48,202 bases of DNA from an uncultured beta proteobacterium. Lineage in GTDB: Bacteria > Pseudomonadota > Gammaproteobacteria > Burkholderiales > Burkholderiaceae_C. Both the position numbers and the translations under genes were made by a program. Each line of letters starts with the position of its first letter. Position 1 is the stretch's first letter. Location of the stretch: contig CAITQH010000434.1 in assembly GCA_903894475.1 (NCBI GenBank), forward strand, positions 1-48,202, in the 5' to 3' direction. The notes below the pieces were generated by a model. The model was not told the DNA's origin and made no database searches. It saw only the letters and a list, made by a program, of their open reading frames with translations. This document shows, piece by piece, positions 1 through 8,410 of the stretch.

Positions 1-648
1 GCCGGCAGCGCGGTGCTCCTGCAGATACTGCATCAAATCGGCGAGCTTGGCAATCGAAGAGACCTGAAGTCCGAGTTCTCTTTGCACGTATTGAACTGCA
101 CTATGGTCGACATCGCGTCCACCTTCGGTCGCTTTTTCCTGCCGGTCCAAGGCAATGATCACGGCGTGTGCGGTAGCACCCGCACCATGGATGATGGCGA
201 TGGATTCGCGCGTAGCGGTACCGGCAGACATGACATCGTCAACAATCAGGACGCGCCCTTTGAGCCTCGCACCGACCAATGTACCGCCCTCGCCGTGGTC
301 CTTGCTTTCCTTTCGGTTGTAGGCAAACGGAACGTTCATACCGAGTCGGGCCAGTTCCACGGCCAGTGCGGCGGCCAGGGGAATGCCCTTGTAGGCCGGG
401 CCAAATATCATGTCGAATTCGATACCGCTGTGGAGCAAGCGCCGCGCATAAAATTGGGCCAACCGTCCCAGTTTTGCACCATCATCAAACTGGCCGGCGT
501 TAAAGAAATAGGGACTGATGCGGCCGGCCTTGGTCTTAAACTCGCCGAAGCGCAGCACACCACATTCCACAACAAACTGCAAAAAATCCTGGGCCAGCGG
601 ATCCTGCGCGAGGACCGGTCCCGGATTGGTTGCAACAGATACTGACAT
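1..648 (-). CDS. pyrE: Orotate phosphoribosyltransferase, 3' end cut by the window
   Basis: Catalyses transfer of a phosphoribosyl group from PRPP to orotate, giving OMP in cytoplasmic pyrimidine synthesis. I translated the reverse strand from the ATG at 648-646. The product begins [20 protein letters not shown] and stays open for 216 codons to the window edge. It carries the PRPP-binding loop [16 protein letters not shown] about 80 residues before the edge, the segment [15 protein letters not shown], and the flexible-loop lysines [13 protein letters not shown], all typical of PyrE. The family is about 210-225 residues, so only a few codons should be missing. Its start codon overlaps that of the divergent exonuclease gene (CATG at 646-649). 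The + strand open frame over the same bases has no family-like sequence and is antisense. Identification is firm; the C-terminus is not visible. Confidence 0.95.
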   Translation of the reverse strand, partial: MSVSVATNPGPVLAQDPLAQDFLQFVVECGVLRFGEFKTKAGRISPYFFNAGQFDDGAKLGRLAQFYARRLLHSGIEFDMIFGPAYKGIPLAAALAVELARLGMNVPFAYNRKESKDHGEGGTLVGARLKGRVLIVDDVMSAGTATRESIAIIHGAGATAHAVIIALDRQEKATEGGRDVDHSAVQYVQRELGLQVSSIAKLADLMQYLQEHRAAG

Positions 649-1450
649 GGGGAATTCCTTGTTCAAATTGACCAGCCTTAACCTCAACGGCATTCGCTCG
701 GCCAGCAGCAAAGGGCTTGAATCCTGGCTGGCGCAATCCAGGCCCGATTGTATTTGCGTGCAGGAAGTCAAGGCGCAGGCTGCCGATGTGGCTGAGCGCT
801 TTGAGCAATTGGCGGATTTGCGCGGCTACTTTCATTTTGCGCAGAAGAAAGGCTATTCTGGCGTAGCCGTCTATACACGCCATGAGCCTAGCGATGTACG
901 GGTCGGTTATGGTTCGACCGAGTTCGACGCCGAAGGACGCTATGTTGAACTGCGCTTTGACAGTGGAAGCACCAAGCGTTCCATCATCAGTTGCTATTTT
1001 CCCAGTGGCTCATCGGGCGAGGAGCGCCAGCAAGCGAAATATCGTTTTCTTGAGGAGTTCTATCCGCATCTGGAAAAGCTCAAGCGTGAGCGCGAATTCA
1101 TTCTTTGCGGTGATGTCAATATTGCCCACCAGGAAATTGACTTGAAGAACTGGAAGGGCAACCGCAAGAACTCGGGTTTTCTGCCCGAGGAGCGGGCCTG
1201 GATGTCCAAACTGCTGGGCGATGCGGGTCTGGTGGATGTTTATCGCCAGTTGCACCCCGGGACCACGGACGAGTGCTACACATGGTGGAGCAACCGCGGT
1301 CAGGCCTACGCCAAGAACGTTGGTTGGCGGCTCGACTATCAGCTCGCAACCTCGAAGGTCGCCAAGACGGCGCATATCGCGTCCATCCACAAAGCGTCAC
1401 GGTTCAGCGACCATGCGCCTCTTACTATTGAGTACGACTATAAGATTTGA
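647..1450 (+). CDS. xth: Exodeoxyribonuclease III (AP endonuclease family)
   Basis: Mg-dependent 3'-5' exonuclease and apurinic/apyrimidinic endonuclease of base-excision repair, in the cytoplasm. The protein of about 267 residues shows the family blocks in order: [10 protein letters not shown] (metal/DNA-contact Asn), QEVKAQ (metal Glu), [19 protein letters not shown] (catalytic Asp and Asn), RLDYQLAT, and the terminal [13 protein letters not shown] (catalytic Asp-His). I give the ATG at 647, but a TTG at 659 preceded by a GGGGA-like ribosome site would yield a protein starting (M)[10 protein letters not shown], which matches the usual family N-terminus better. The frame is open further upstream inside antisense pyrE, and that extension is not real. 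With so little space to pyrE, the two promoters must lie inside each other's coding sequence. Confidence 0.93.
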   Translation: MGNSLFKLTSLNLNGIRSASSKGLESWLAQSRPDCICVQEVKAQAADVAERFEQLADLRGYFHFAQKKGYSGVAVYTRHEPSDVRVGYGSTEFDAEGRYVELRFDSGSTKRSIISCYFPSGSSGEERQQAKYRFLEEFYPHLEKLKREREFILCGDVNIAHQEIDLKNWKGNRKNSGFLPEERAWMSKLLGDAGLVDVYRQLHPGTTDECYTWWSNRGQAYAKNVGWRLDYQLATSKVAKTAHIASIHKASRFSDHAPLTIEYDYKI

Positions 1451-1512
1451 TCATGTTCTTCTATGATGCCATCAGAAGGAGCGGTTTTGACGGGTAACCC
1501 GAGGATGTGCAC

Positions 1513-2946
1513 ATGACGACGGACGAGGTGAGAAGCCGACTCTACGACACAACGCTTCTTGTCGGCGTATTCCGGCGCCGAGCCGCCATCAAGGCGCTCG
1601 TCCAGATGCCTGACCCGTCCGGTGTGGTCGCGCTCGCTCGGGCACTGCATGAGGGACACCCCGAGCGCGGGAGAATTCGAAGCGTCCTGCGCAAGCTTTT
1701 GCCGCTGCGCGACAACAGCAAGATCGCGGCCTTGTGGGCCCAATGGGCACAGGCACCCGACCCCGAACTCGCCAAGATCTTGTCTGCACTTGGCTGCCCA
1801 TCCGGACGCACGCAGGACGCGAGGTTCGTGCGTGCGGTTCTTGCTGCAGCGACTTCGGCAGCAGCACCGGAGATTTTGCAAGCGGTGGCGGTGTTCGCCC
1901 GTTCCCTGCCGGTTATGGACGAAGCGTCGAACGACGGCATCTATGCTGCCTGGATACGCAGCCAATCGACGGAGTTGGAGCAACTCATCCATGAACAATC
2001 CCGTCAGGCCAGCAGTCCTGTGTTGGAAGCACTGCACGCCCTGGTCACTGGCAGGCTGGAGCGCTACCTGGAGCTGAATGACTCGGACGGCATGCTGCTG
2101 GTTCACGCGTTCCACATGGCGCCGGAACCCTTTCGCGAGAGCATCGCCAGAGCGATCGGCGCAAGCCCCGATCGCGGCCTTCTGGAGAACTATCGCCGCG
2201 CCCTGTCAAGTGGCACAGCCGACGCTGCAAGCAATGTCGAAAACCTGAAACTCGTGGGCGACGAAGACGGGCTGTTCGAAGTGACACGTTCGCTGTGCCT
2301 TCTGGATGTGATTGATCTGTGCGAACGCTGGTCTTCAAGCGCTGGTCGGCCCGGCGGCACTCAGCAGCGCGCCGCTGTCGAGCATGCGCTTGCTGCTCAT
2401 CGCACTTTGGGCACCTTCAAGGTTGAGCGTACTGAGCCGCTGCCCGAAGGGCTGGTGGACGTCTTCGAGTGGTGGCGCCATGAGAACTCGTCTGAAGAGC
2501 AACTTCGTGCAGATCTTGACTCACCCGACCCCTTTCGCAATGCCCGGGGGCTCTACCTCGCGCGCGAGGGAGGACTGGTGGACGATGCGCGACTGCATGA
2601 GGCAGCCAGGAGCGAGCACTGGCCGCAGCGGCTGGTGGCCCGCCTGCTAGAGCCCGAACTTTTCCCGCAAACGCAGCAGGATCACGTGTTCTGGGTCGGT
2701 GCCTGCGCCGGTGATGCTTCCCTGCTGCTCTCGCCGATCGACGGCATGCCGGAAGACTACGCGCGACACATCGGGCTTCTTAGTCAGGCACGCAGTCCGA
2801 TCGGATCACGCACGCGTGCCTTTCTCGAGATCCTCTGCGCATTTCAGGGGGTATTCGTCGCCAGCGCGATCGTGATTGACGAAGGAACCGAGACGGTTGA
2901 TCGTGACGCCGTGGAGATCGAGGACGCACCGAACGTGAGCTTCTGA
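1513..2946 (+). CDS. HEAT-like helical repeat protein, first gene of a four-gene cassette
   Basis: Not recognised as a named family. The 477-residue product is almost entirely alpha-helical in character. It has repeated short amphipathic helices such as RRRAAIKALVQMPDPSGVVA and PFRNARGLYLAREGGL that look like HEAT/armadillo-type units. There is no signal peptide or membrane segment and no catalytic motif I can see. The start is taken at ATG 1513, preceded by GAGG at a suitable distance; a GTG two codons upstream is also in frame. The gene is followed at 139 bp by the FGE-like gene and then by overlapping Hsp70 and AAA+ genes on the same strand, which suggests it serves them as a scaffold or recognition protein. 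That role is inference from neighbourhood only. Confidence 0.7.
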   Translation: MTTDEVRSRLYDTTLLVGVFRRRAAIKALVQMPDPSGVVALARALHEGHPERGRIRSVLRKLLPLRDNSKIAALWAQWAQAPDPELAKILSALGCPSGRTQDARFVRAVLAAATSAAAPEILQAVAVFARSLPVMDEASNDGIYAAWIRSQSTELEQLIHEQSRQASSPVLEALHALVTGRLERYLELNDSDGMLLVHAFHMAPEPFRESIARAIGASPDRGLLENYRRALSSGTADAASNVENLKLVGDEDGLFEVTRSLCLLDVIDLCERWSSSAGRPGGTQQRAAVEHALAAHRTLGTFKVERTEPLPEGLVDVFEWWRHENSSEEQLRADLDSPDPFRNARGLYLAREGGLVDDARLHEAARSEHWPQRLVARLLEPELFPQTQQDHVFWVGACAGDASLLLSPIDGMPEDYARHIGLLSQARSPIGSRTRAFLEILCAFQGVFVASAIVIDEGTETVDRDAVEIEDAPNVSF

Positions 2947-3084
2947 CGCGCGGGCATAATCGGCCAAAGTCAACATCAATCAACCGCGAATAATGGAACT
3001 GCAGGTGTCTGGTAGTGGGTCGGACAGGCTTGACCTGAATGAATTTCGACGTGTCTCAACAGCGCAGCGCCTGGAGTGCCCGAC

Positions 3085-3861
3085 ATGACTGATTCGCGCT
3101 CTGGGATGCTGAGGCAGATGGAGCAGGGTCGTTTCCGGGTCGAGCACCCTCTGGTGGTCAACGCGAAGGACGGTTCCCTGCTAGTGCAGGTGCAGGCCGG
3201 GGCGTTCGAAATGGGCTCGGCCGAGGGCGAGGGTGAGGGAAATGTGAATGAAGATCCGCGGCATCGGGTCGAACTGCCGGCCTATTGGATCGGCGTCTAC
3301 ACGGTGACGAATGCGCAGTACTTGCGATTTATGGATGCAACCGGCCACCGTGCCCCGGACAACAATCGCCACTACCAGAAGAAAATGGCGGATCATCCCG
3401 TGACCGATGTGTCGTGGGATGACAGCCTGGCCTATGCCAGGTGGGCGGGTTGCAAGCTGGCAAGCGAGACGCAGTGGGAACGTGCCTGTCGCGGGCCGCT
3501 TGGACTCGTGTATCCGTGGGCCGATGAGTGGGACGAGACCAAGTGCCGCAACGACAAGAACAAAGGGAGCGACCAGACCAGTGTGGTTTACGGGTATGCG
3601 AAGGGGGTCAGCGGGTGGGGGACGTACAACCAGAGCGGCAACGTGTGGGAGTGGTGCACGGACTGGTACGACGAGAGCCATTACACGGGTTCACCCAAAG
3701 AAGGTGCCAGGGAGCCAAAGCGCGGCACGTCCAGGGTGTTTCGCGGCGGCAGTTGGAGGTACGCTGATCCGGTCTTCTTTCGGGCGGCGTACCGCGGCTG
3801 GTACGACCCCAGCAGCCGCGGCGGCGGCTTGGGCATACGCCTCGTCAGGGAGACGCCATGA
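3085..3861 (+). CDS. Formylglycine-generating-enzyme (SUMF1/sulfatase-modifying) fold protein
   Basis: A 258-residue protein built around one FGE-sulfatase domain. Visible blocks are AGAFEMGSAEGEGEGN near residue 37, HRVELPAYWIGVYTVTNAQY, HPVTDVSWDDSLAYARWAG, LASETQWERACRG, GNVWEWCTDWY and RVFRGGSWRY, ending LGIRLVRET. The fold is shared by true formylglycine-generating enzymes, EgtB-like oxidases, PvdO and many binding or accessory proteins. The end motif is GIRL, whereas catalytic FGEs carry a GFRC-type cysteine there, so catalysis is doubtful. There is no signal peptide, so it is predicted cytoplasmic. Start chosen at ATG 3085 with GGAG eight bases upstream; a GTG at 3076 is also in frame. 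Its TGA overlaps the ATG of the Hsp70 gene (ATGA), indicating coupled translation. I infer a sensor or ligand-binding role in the cassette. Confidence 0.88.
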   Translation: MTDSRSGMLRQMEQGRFRVEHPLVVNAKDGSLLVQVQAGAFEMGSAEGEGEGNVNEDPRHRVELPAYWIGVYTVTNAQYLRFMDATGHRAPDNNRHYQKKMADHPVTDVSWDDSLAYARWAGCKLASETQWERACRGPLGLVYPWADEWDETKCRNDKNKGSDQTSVVYGYAKGVSGWGTYNQSGNVWEWCTDWYDESHYTGSPKEGAREPKRGTSRVFRGGSWRYADPVFFRAAYRGWYDPSSRGGGLGIRLVRETP

Positions 3862-5483
3862 CCATGGCCATCGACTTTGGCACCTGCAATACGGTGCTGG
3901 CACGCTGGAATACCTCCACGCGAAGTGTGGACACGTTGCACATCGAGGAGATCGGCAGGACTTATCACTACCGTGCGCCTGGCACTGCGGATGAGCGCAA
4001 GTCCGCCGTCATTCCCTCTCTCGTGCATTACGGAGACGGCAATGAACTCAGCATCGGCGCACTTGTGGAGAATGCCGGACTGGCCAGCCACCGTGGTACG
4101 TTTCGGTGGGTCAAGCTCGACATCCTGCGCAATAACAACCGCGCCCGCCGTATCAACGGCGACCTGATTACGCCGCGTCAGGCGGCCGACGACCTGATCA
4201 GCCGGGCGCTGCTCTCGGCAGGGCTGCAGGCGGATGAGGATCTCGTGGTCACACTGCCGGTTGAGGCCTTTGATCACTACGTGGACTGGCTGCAGGGAGC
4301 GGTCCTGAAGACCTTTCGCGGCAAGTTGCACATGCTCGACGAAGCCACCGCCTGCATCCTCGGCTACGACACCCACGTGCGCGAGGGAGAGGTCTACGTC
4401 GTGATCGACTTCGGCGGCGGTACGCTGGATGTTTCGGTGGTGAAGACGCATGATCTGGCAGTTGACAACGCACGGCCGTGTGATGTGCTCGGGCGCGCGG
4501 GCGAGGAGATCGGTGGGTCGCTCGTGGACCAGTGGTTGCTCTCCGAACTACAGGAAAGCTTGAATCTCTCCGAACAGGATATGGCAGATGTGGGAGCCGT
4601 GTTGCTGCACAGGGTGGAGGATGCCAAGGTGCGGCTCTCCGGCGGCGAGGCCCGCGTTGAAGTCACTCAATTTAATGACATCACGCAGCAGTTGATCACC
4701 CACAGCTTCAGCGCGGAGGGTCTGCGTCACATGCTCGATACGGGGCGGTCGGATCTGTCCGGCCTGAGTCTTTACCGACTGCTCGCGCGCACCGTCGAGC
4801 GTGCGCTCGATGTCGCGCAGAGCAAGTACGGTACGCACAAATCCGACGTCAAAGCGGTGTTTATGGCAGGGGGCTCCAGTCTGTTGCTGGGTGTGGCGGG
4901 CGTCGTGTCGAATCTGTTTCCGGGCTGCACGGTGCACTGCGAGGACCCGTTCGAGGCCATTGCGCGGGGCGCGTGCCGCTACGCGGGCGAAGACATGAAT
5001 CTCACCCTTGTGCACGAGTACTGTCTGCGCGCCTGGGACCCGGCGAAGAAGGACTACGTGCTGGTTCCGGTCGTGCCCAGAGGGACACGCTATCCCACGC
5101 AAGGGCCGATCTCGACCAAGTACGTGAAGGCCGCCTGCGACGGCGCGACCTGGCTTGGACTGGTGGTGGTAGAGCGCTCCGCGATGCTGCGGCCGCAGGA
5201 CGTGTGGGAAGTCGTGGGCGGCCGCCTTCAGCGGCGCGAAACGATCCGGCGCGAGGATGTTTCGCTGCGTGAAATCAATCCGGCGGACCGCGAATTCATC
5301 CACGCCGATCCGCCCTGCACCGTTGGTGAGCGACGCTTCATTGCGGGCTTTGGGGTCGATGAGAATCGGCGGCTGACGCTTTCGCTCAAGGACCTGCACA
5401 AGGGCAATCGATCCTACGTTCAGCTCTCGGGCGGAGAGACTCTGCGCCTGCCGCTGCGGGATCTGCCGATCGTCAAGTTGTAG
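3858..5483 (+). CDS. Hsp70/DnaK-like ATPase with divergent C-terminus
   Basis: Actin/Hsp70-fold ATPase of 541 residues. The nucleotide-binding signatures are present: phosphate-1 AIDFGTCNTVLA (from residue 4), phosphate-2 VVIDFGGGTLDVSVV (near residue 182), and the adenosine motif VFMAGGSSLLL (near 336). After residue about 380 the sequence does not follow a standard DnaK substrate-binding domain. It is beta-rich, short and has no EEVD-type or helical-lid tail. This is therefore a specialised Hsp70 paralogue and not the housekeeping chaperone; no grpE or dnaJ is adjacent. It is translationally coupled to the FGE-like gene and sits 22 bp ahead of the AAA+ gene, so the two ATPases probably act in one complex. 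Function is unknown; chaperone-like gating of the cassette is inference. Confidence 0.9.
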   Translation: MTMAIDFGTCNTVLARWNTSTRSVDTLHIEEIGRTYHYRAPGTADERKSAVIPSLVHYGDGNELSIGALVENAGLASHRGTFRWVKLDILRNNNRARRINGDLITPRQAADDLISRALLSAGLQADEDLVVTLPVEAFDHYVDWLQGAVLKTFRGKLHMLDEATACILGYDTHVREGEVYVVIDFGGGTLDVSVVKTHDLAVDNARPCDVLGRAGEEIGGSLVDQWLLSELQESLNLSEQDMADVGAVLLHRVEDAKVRLSGGEARVEVTQFNDITQQLITHSFSAEGLRHMLDTGRSDLSGLSLYRLLARTVERALDVAQSKYGTHKSDVKAVFMAGGSSLLLGVAGVVSNLFPGCTVHCEDPFEAIARGACRYAGEDMNLTLVHEYCLRAWDPAKKDYVLVPVVPRGTRYPTQGPISTKYVKAACDGATWLGLVVVERSAMLRPQDVWEVVGGRLQRRETIRREDVSLREINPADREFIHADPPCTVGERRFIAGFGVDENRRLTLSLKDLHKGNRSYVQLSGGETLRLPLRDLPIVKL

Positions 5484-5505
5484 GCACTGAGAACATGGAG
5501 AACGC

Positions 5506-7080
5506 ATGGCATTCAAGGACGAGCTGAAGCTTCATTTCGATGCGCGCATCGCGGTGGTCAATGTGGTCACGAGCGAAGAGGCGCGCGTGCTGCAGGAACT
5601 TACCGAATTGGCGAACGCGCCCGGTTGGCCGTCGAGCGAAGGGCTGTACACATGGGATGTGGCCGACCAGTTCCAGTGCCTCAAACCCGCCAAGGAATCC
5701 TTCGACACCACGCGCGAGGCCCCGCCGGAATCGATCCTGCGCATGATCGAGGACTTTGCTGGGAGCGCAACCTTCGTGCTCAAGGATTTCCACCAGGTGT
5801 GGCAAGCGCGACCAGAGGTGCTGCGCGGCATTCGCAACATGGCCGCACGTCTGCCGGAAAGTGCCCCACGCAAGAACATCGTGATCACTACGCCCGAGCA
5901 TTGTCTACCGGTGGAGCTCAAGCACGACGTACCGGTGCTGGAACTCGCCAAACCTGACGCGCTGGAGATGGACGCATTGATCGAGCGCACAGTTGGCGAT
6001 GTTGGCGCGCTGCGCGATGTCAAGCCTGCGCTGCGCGCCAAGCTGGTCGAGGCCGCCCTCGGGCTCACCAGCACCCAGGCACGCTGGGTCTTTCAGAAAG
6101 CGGTTGTCTCAAGCGGTGCCAGCCAGCTTGACGAGCGCTGCATCGACCTCATCACGACGGAAAAGCGCGCCATCATCCGTGAAAGCGGTGCCCTCGAACT
6201 TTATCCGCGCGTTGAGAGCGCTGAACGCGTTGGCGGTCTGGATGCGCTCAAGACATGGCTCGAACAACGACAGCTCGCGTTTGCGCAAGAGGCGCGTGAG
6301 TACGGCCTGGACGCGCCACGCGGAGTGGCGCTGATCGGTATCCCGGGCACGGGCAAGAGTTTGTGCGCCAAGGTCGCCGCCGGCATGTGGAAGCTGCCAC
6401 TCCTGCGCTTGGACATGGGAGCAGTCTTCGGGGGACTGGTTGGGGCCTCCGAGAAGAATATTCGCAATGCGATGCAAATCGCAGAGGTGATCGCACCCTG
6501 CGTGCTATGGGTGGACGAAATCGAGAAGGCCTTCGCAGGATCCAACGGTGACAGCGGCACTTCAAGCAGGGTACTCGCGACCTTTTTGACGTGGATGCAG
6601 GAAAAGCGAGCCCCCGTCTTCGTGTTCGCCACCGCGAACTCGATCGAACGCTTGCCGCCGGAATTCCTGCGCAAAGGGCGATTCAACGAGGTGTTCTTCC
6701 TCGATCTGCCGACTGAACAGGAACGCGAGCAGATCTTGCAGGTGCATCTGGAGCGCAAGGGCATCACGATGAGCCGGCTGCGCTTCGATCTGCCAAAGAT
6801 AGCCCACGCAACCGAGGGCTTCGTCGGGGCAGAACTGGAGGCGGTGGTGAATGATGCGATGTTCCCCGCGTTCATGGATGGCAAGCGCGAGATCGAGACC
6901 GCCGACCTGCTGGTCGCCGCGGGTGACATGGTGCCGCTCGCCAAGTCGCACCGCGACCGGATTGCGCAACTTCGCGAACTGGTATTGAGCGGTCAGGCAC
7001 GCAACGCCTCGCGCGCCGAGGTGATCGAAGAAGTGAAGGTGGAGCAAGTGCGCGGTGGACGACTGCTCGATAAAGGCTAG
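5506..7080 (+). CDS. AAA+ ATPase, FtsH/Ycf46-like
   Basis: A 524-residue AAA+ protein. Residues 1-230 are an N-terminal region without clear motifs. The ATPase core follows, with Walker A GIPGTGKS (Lys284), a pore-loop-like segment AVFGGLVGASEKNIRNA, Walker B VLWVDEIEKAF (Asp337, Glu338), sensor 1 VFATAN, and an arginine-finger region PPEFLRKGRFNEVFF. The sequence resembles Ycf46-type stand-alone ATPases more than FtsH, because no zinc-protease HEXXH domain or membrane segment follows. The start at ATG 5506 has TGGAGAA upstream. It is the last gene of the HEAT/FGE/Hsp70 cassette. Its stop overlaps by four bases the stop of the convergent cytochrome gene. A remodelling or disassembly role is expected from the family; the target is unknown. 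Confidence 0.9.
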   Translation: MAFKDELKLHFDARIAVVNVVTSEEARVLQELTELANAPGWPSSEGLYTWDVADQFQCLKPAKESFDTTREAPPESILRMIEDFAGSATFVLKDFHQVWQARPEVLRGIRNMAARLPESAPRKNIVITTPEHCLPVELKHDVPVLELAKPDALEMDALIERTVGDVGALRDVKPALRAKLVEAALGLTSTQARWVFQKAVVSSGASQLDERCIDLITTEKRAIIRESGALELYPRVESAERVGGLDALKTWLEQRQLAFAQEAREYGLDAPRGVALIGIPGTGKSLCAKVAAGMWKLPLLRLDMGAVFGGLVGASEKNIRNAMQIAEVIAPCVLWVDEIEKAFAGSNGDSGTSSRVLATFLTWMQEKRAPVFVFATANSIERLPPEFLRKGRFNEVFFLDLPTEQEREQILQVHLERKGITMSRLRFDLPKIAHATEGFVGAELEAVVNDAMFPAFMDGKREIETADLLVAAGDMVPLAKSHRDRIAQLRELVLSGQARNASRAEVIEEVKVEQVRGGRLLDKG

Positions 7081-7742
7081 CGGTGTTTCGTCACGTTGTC
7101 TGCGCTGACCATGTAGACGATGGCGGCTCGAATTTCCGAGTCGGTCAGGTCGGTCGCATCGCCACGGGAAGGCATTGACCCATGCCCCTTGATCGCCGAG
7201 CGAACCAATAGCTCGAACCCCTGTTTGACCCGTGGGATCCAGGCAGCCCGATCGCCGATTCTGGGGGCGCCCGTTGCACCGGTCTGGTGGCATTTGGCGC
7301 AGTGTGCCTGCACGACATTCGCACCGCTGCGTTCGACGGCCGAGTCAAACTTGCTGACTGGTTCGATCCAGTCGCCACCGGACTGGTTGACCATGTAGCT
7401 GATAGCGCGCTCGATTTCCGTGTCGGTGAGATCAGGATTGCCGCCATGCGGGGGCATTCTGCGAACGCCTTTGAGCGCAACTTCAGCGAGGCTGGTGAGG
7501 CTTTGAGAAGTGAGTTGCGCCCACGCCTTGCGATCACCAATCTTTGGAGCACCGTCCACGCCTGCTTTGTGACAGGCGGCGCACACCGTCTCGACGATTT
7601 CCTTGCCACTGCGTTCGCGTCCTTGCGCGCTGGCCGCTCGCACGACCGCTGGCAGCAGCAAGGAACAAAACGCCACCGCTACCAAAAGCCGCGCCAGCTT
7701 GGCAGCAGTCAAATACCGGTTCACGTGCTCTTGCCTTTTCAC
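7077..7742 (-). CDS. Periplasmic diheme cytochrome c (two c5-type domains)
   Basis: Electron carrier of about 221 residues with an N-terminal signal sequence (hydrophobic stretch LLVAVAFCSLLLPAVVRA) and two tandem class I cytochrome c domains. Each has a CXXCH haem site, CAACHKAG and CAKCHQTG, and a distal Met in a MPPHGG or MPSRGD context. The repeats are clearly duplicated, as in GAPKIGDRKAW against GAPRIGDRAAW, and resemble the cytochrome c5 type. I place the start at GTG 7742 because AGGAAG lies seven bases upstream; the longer open frame has no signal-like start. A second GTG at 7724 is possible. It lies 26 bp downstream of the response-regulator gene on the same strand, so it may be co-transcribed with the two-component system and serve the redox genes across the divergent promoter. 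Confidence 0.9.
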   Translation of the reverse strand: MKRQEHVNRYLTAAKLARLLVAVAFCSLLLPAVVRAASAQGRERSGKEIVETVCAACHKAGVDGAPKIGDRKAWAQLTSQSLTSLAEVALKGVRRMPPHGGNPDLTDTEIERAISYMVNQSGGDWIEPVSKFDSAVERSGANVVQAHCAKCHQTGATGAPRIGDRAAWIPRVKQGFELLVRSAIKGHGSMPSRGDATDLTDSEIRAAIVYMVSADNVTKHR

Positions 7743-7768
7743 TGCACAACTTCCTGTCGGATGCGAGA

Positions 7769-8410
7769 CTATTTCCGCGCGTTCTGCCGGGTGGCGAGCA
7801 GTGCAGCTTCGACACGGCTGCGCACGCACAGCTTGCCGAGTATGTTGGTCATGTGGTTCTTGACAGTCTTTTCTGCCAGAAACACGCGCTCTCCGATCTG
7901 GCGATTGGTGAGGCCTTCGGCTACCAGGCTCAAGATCTTGCGCTCGCGCTCCGAAAGCTCGCTCAACGGGTCATGCGCGCGTTTGCCTGTCAGCTCGCTC
8001 ATCAAGCTGGCGGCAAGCGAGCGTGAAACGTAGACATCCCCGGCGGCTACCATGCGCACGATGTTGGCCAGATCGTGTGACCCCACGCCTTTCACTACGT
8101 AGCCCCGTGCGCCGTTCTTGAACGCGGCGAGCAAGCGGTCCTCGTCATCGAAGGCGGTCAGCATCACGACCTTTGTTGCCGGGCAGGCGTGCGACAACTT
8201 CTCCGCCGTTGCCAGTCCGCCCCAGCCGGGCATGCCGATGTCGAGCAGCACGACATCCGGGGCGTGCTCTATGGCCAGGCTCAGTGCTTCCTCGCCACTC
8301 TCGGCCTGCCCTACCACTACGATGTCAGGCTCGGCGGCAAGCGAGTGGCTAACACCCTCGCGGAACAGCGGATGATCGTCGGCGATAACGATGCGGATCG
8401 GTTCGGTCAT
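7769..8410 (-). CDS. NarL/FixJ-family response regulator
   Basis: DNA-binding response regulator of 213 residues. The receiver domain (1-120) has the acidic pair ADDHPLF (Asp11, Asp12), the phospho-acceptor in VVLLDIGMPG (Asp57), and the conserved switch Thr and Lys in MLTAFDDE and GYVVKGV. The C-terminal LuxR-type helix-turn-helix is LSERERKILSLVAEGLTNRQIGERVFLAEKTVKNHMTNILGKL, which I cite here as its start LSERERKILS and end MTNILGKL. The ATG at 8410 overlaps the TGA of the kinase gene (ATGA), so the pair is translationally coupled. It probably regulates the redox operon starting at 10138 and possibly its own operon, through the dyads in 9811-10137; this is inference. Confidence 0.94.
   Translation of the reverse strand: MTEPIRIVIADDHPLFREGVSHSLAAEPDIVVVGQAESGEEALSLAIEHAPDVVLLDIGMPGWGGLATAEKLSHACPATKVVMLTAFDDEDRLLAAFKNGARGYVVKGVGSHDLANIVRMVAAGDVYVSRSLAASLMSELTGKRAHDPLSELSERERKILSLVAEGLTNRQIGERVFLAEKTVKNHMTNILGKLCVRSRVEAALLATRQNARK

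Noticed and set aside
3007..3090. A 27-codon frame ahead of the FGE-like gene
   Set aside because: Too short, no ribosome site, and no recognisable sequence.
4548..5516. A 322-codon - strand frame
   Set aside because: Antisense to the Hsp70-like gene, with no domain signature.
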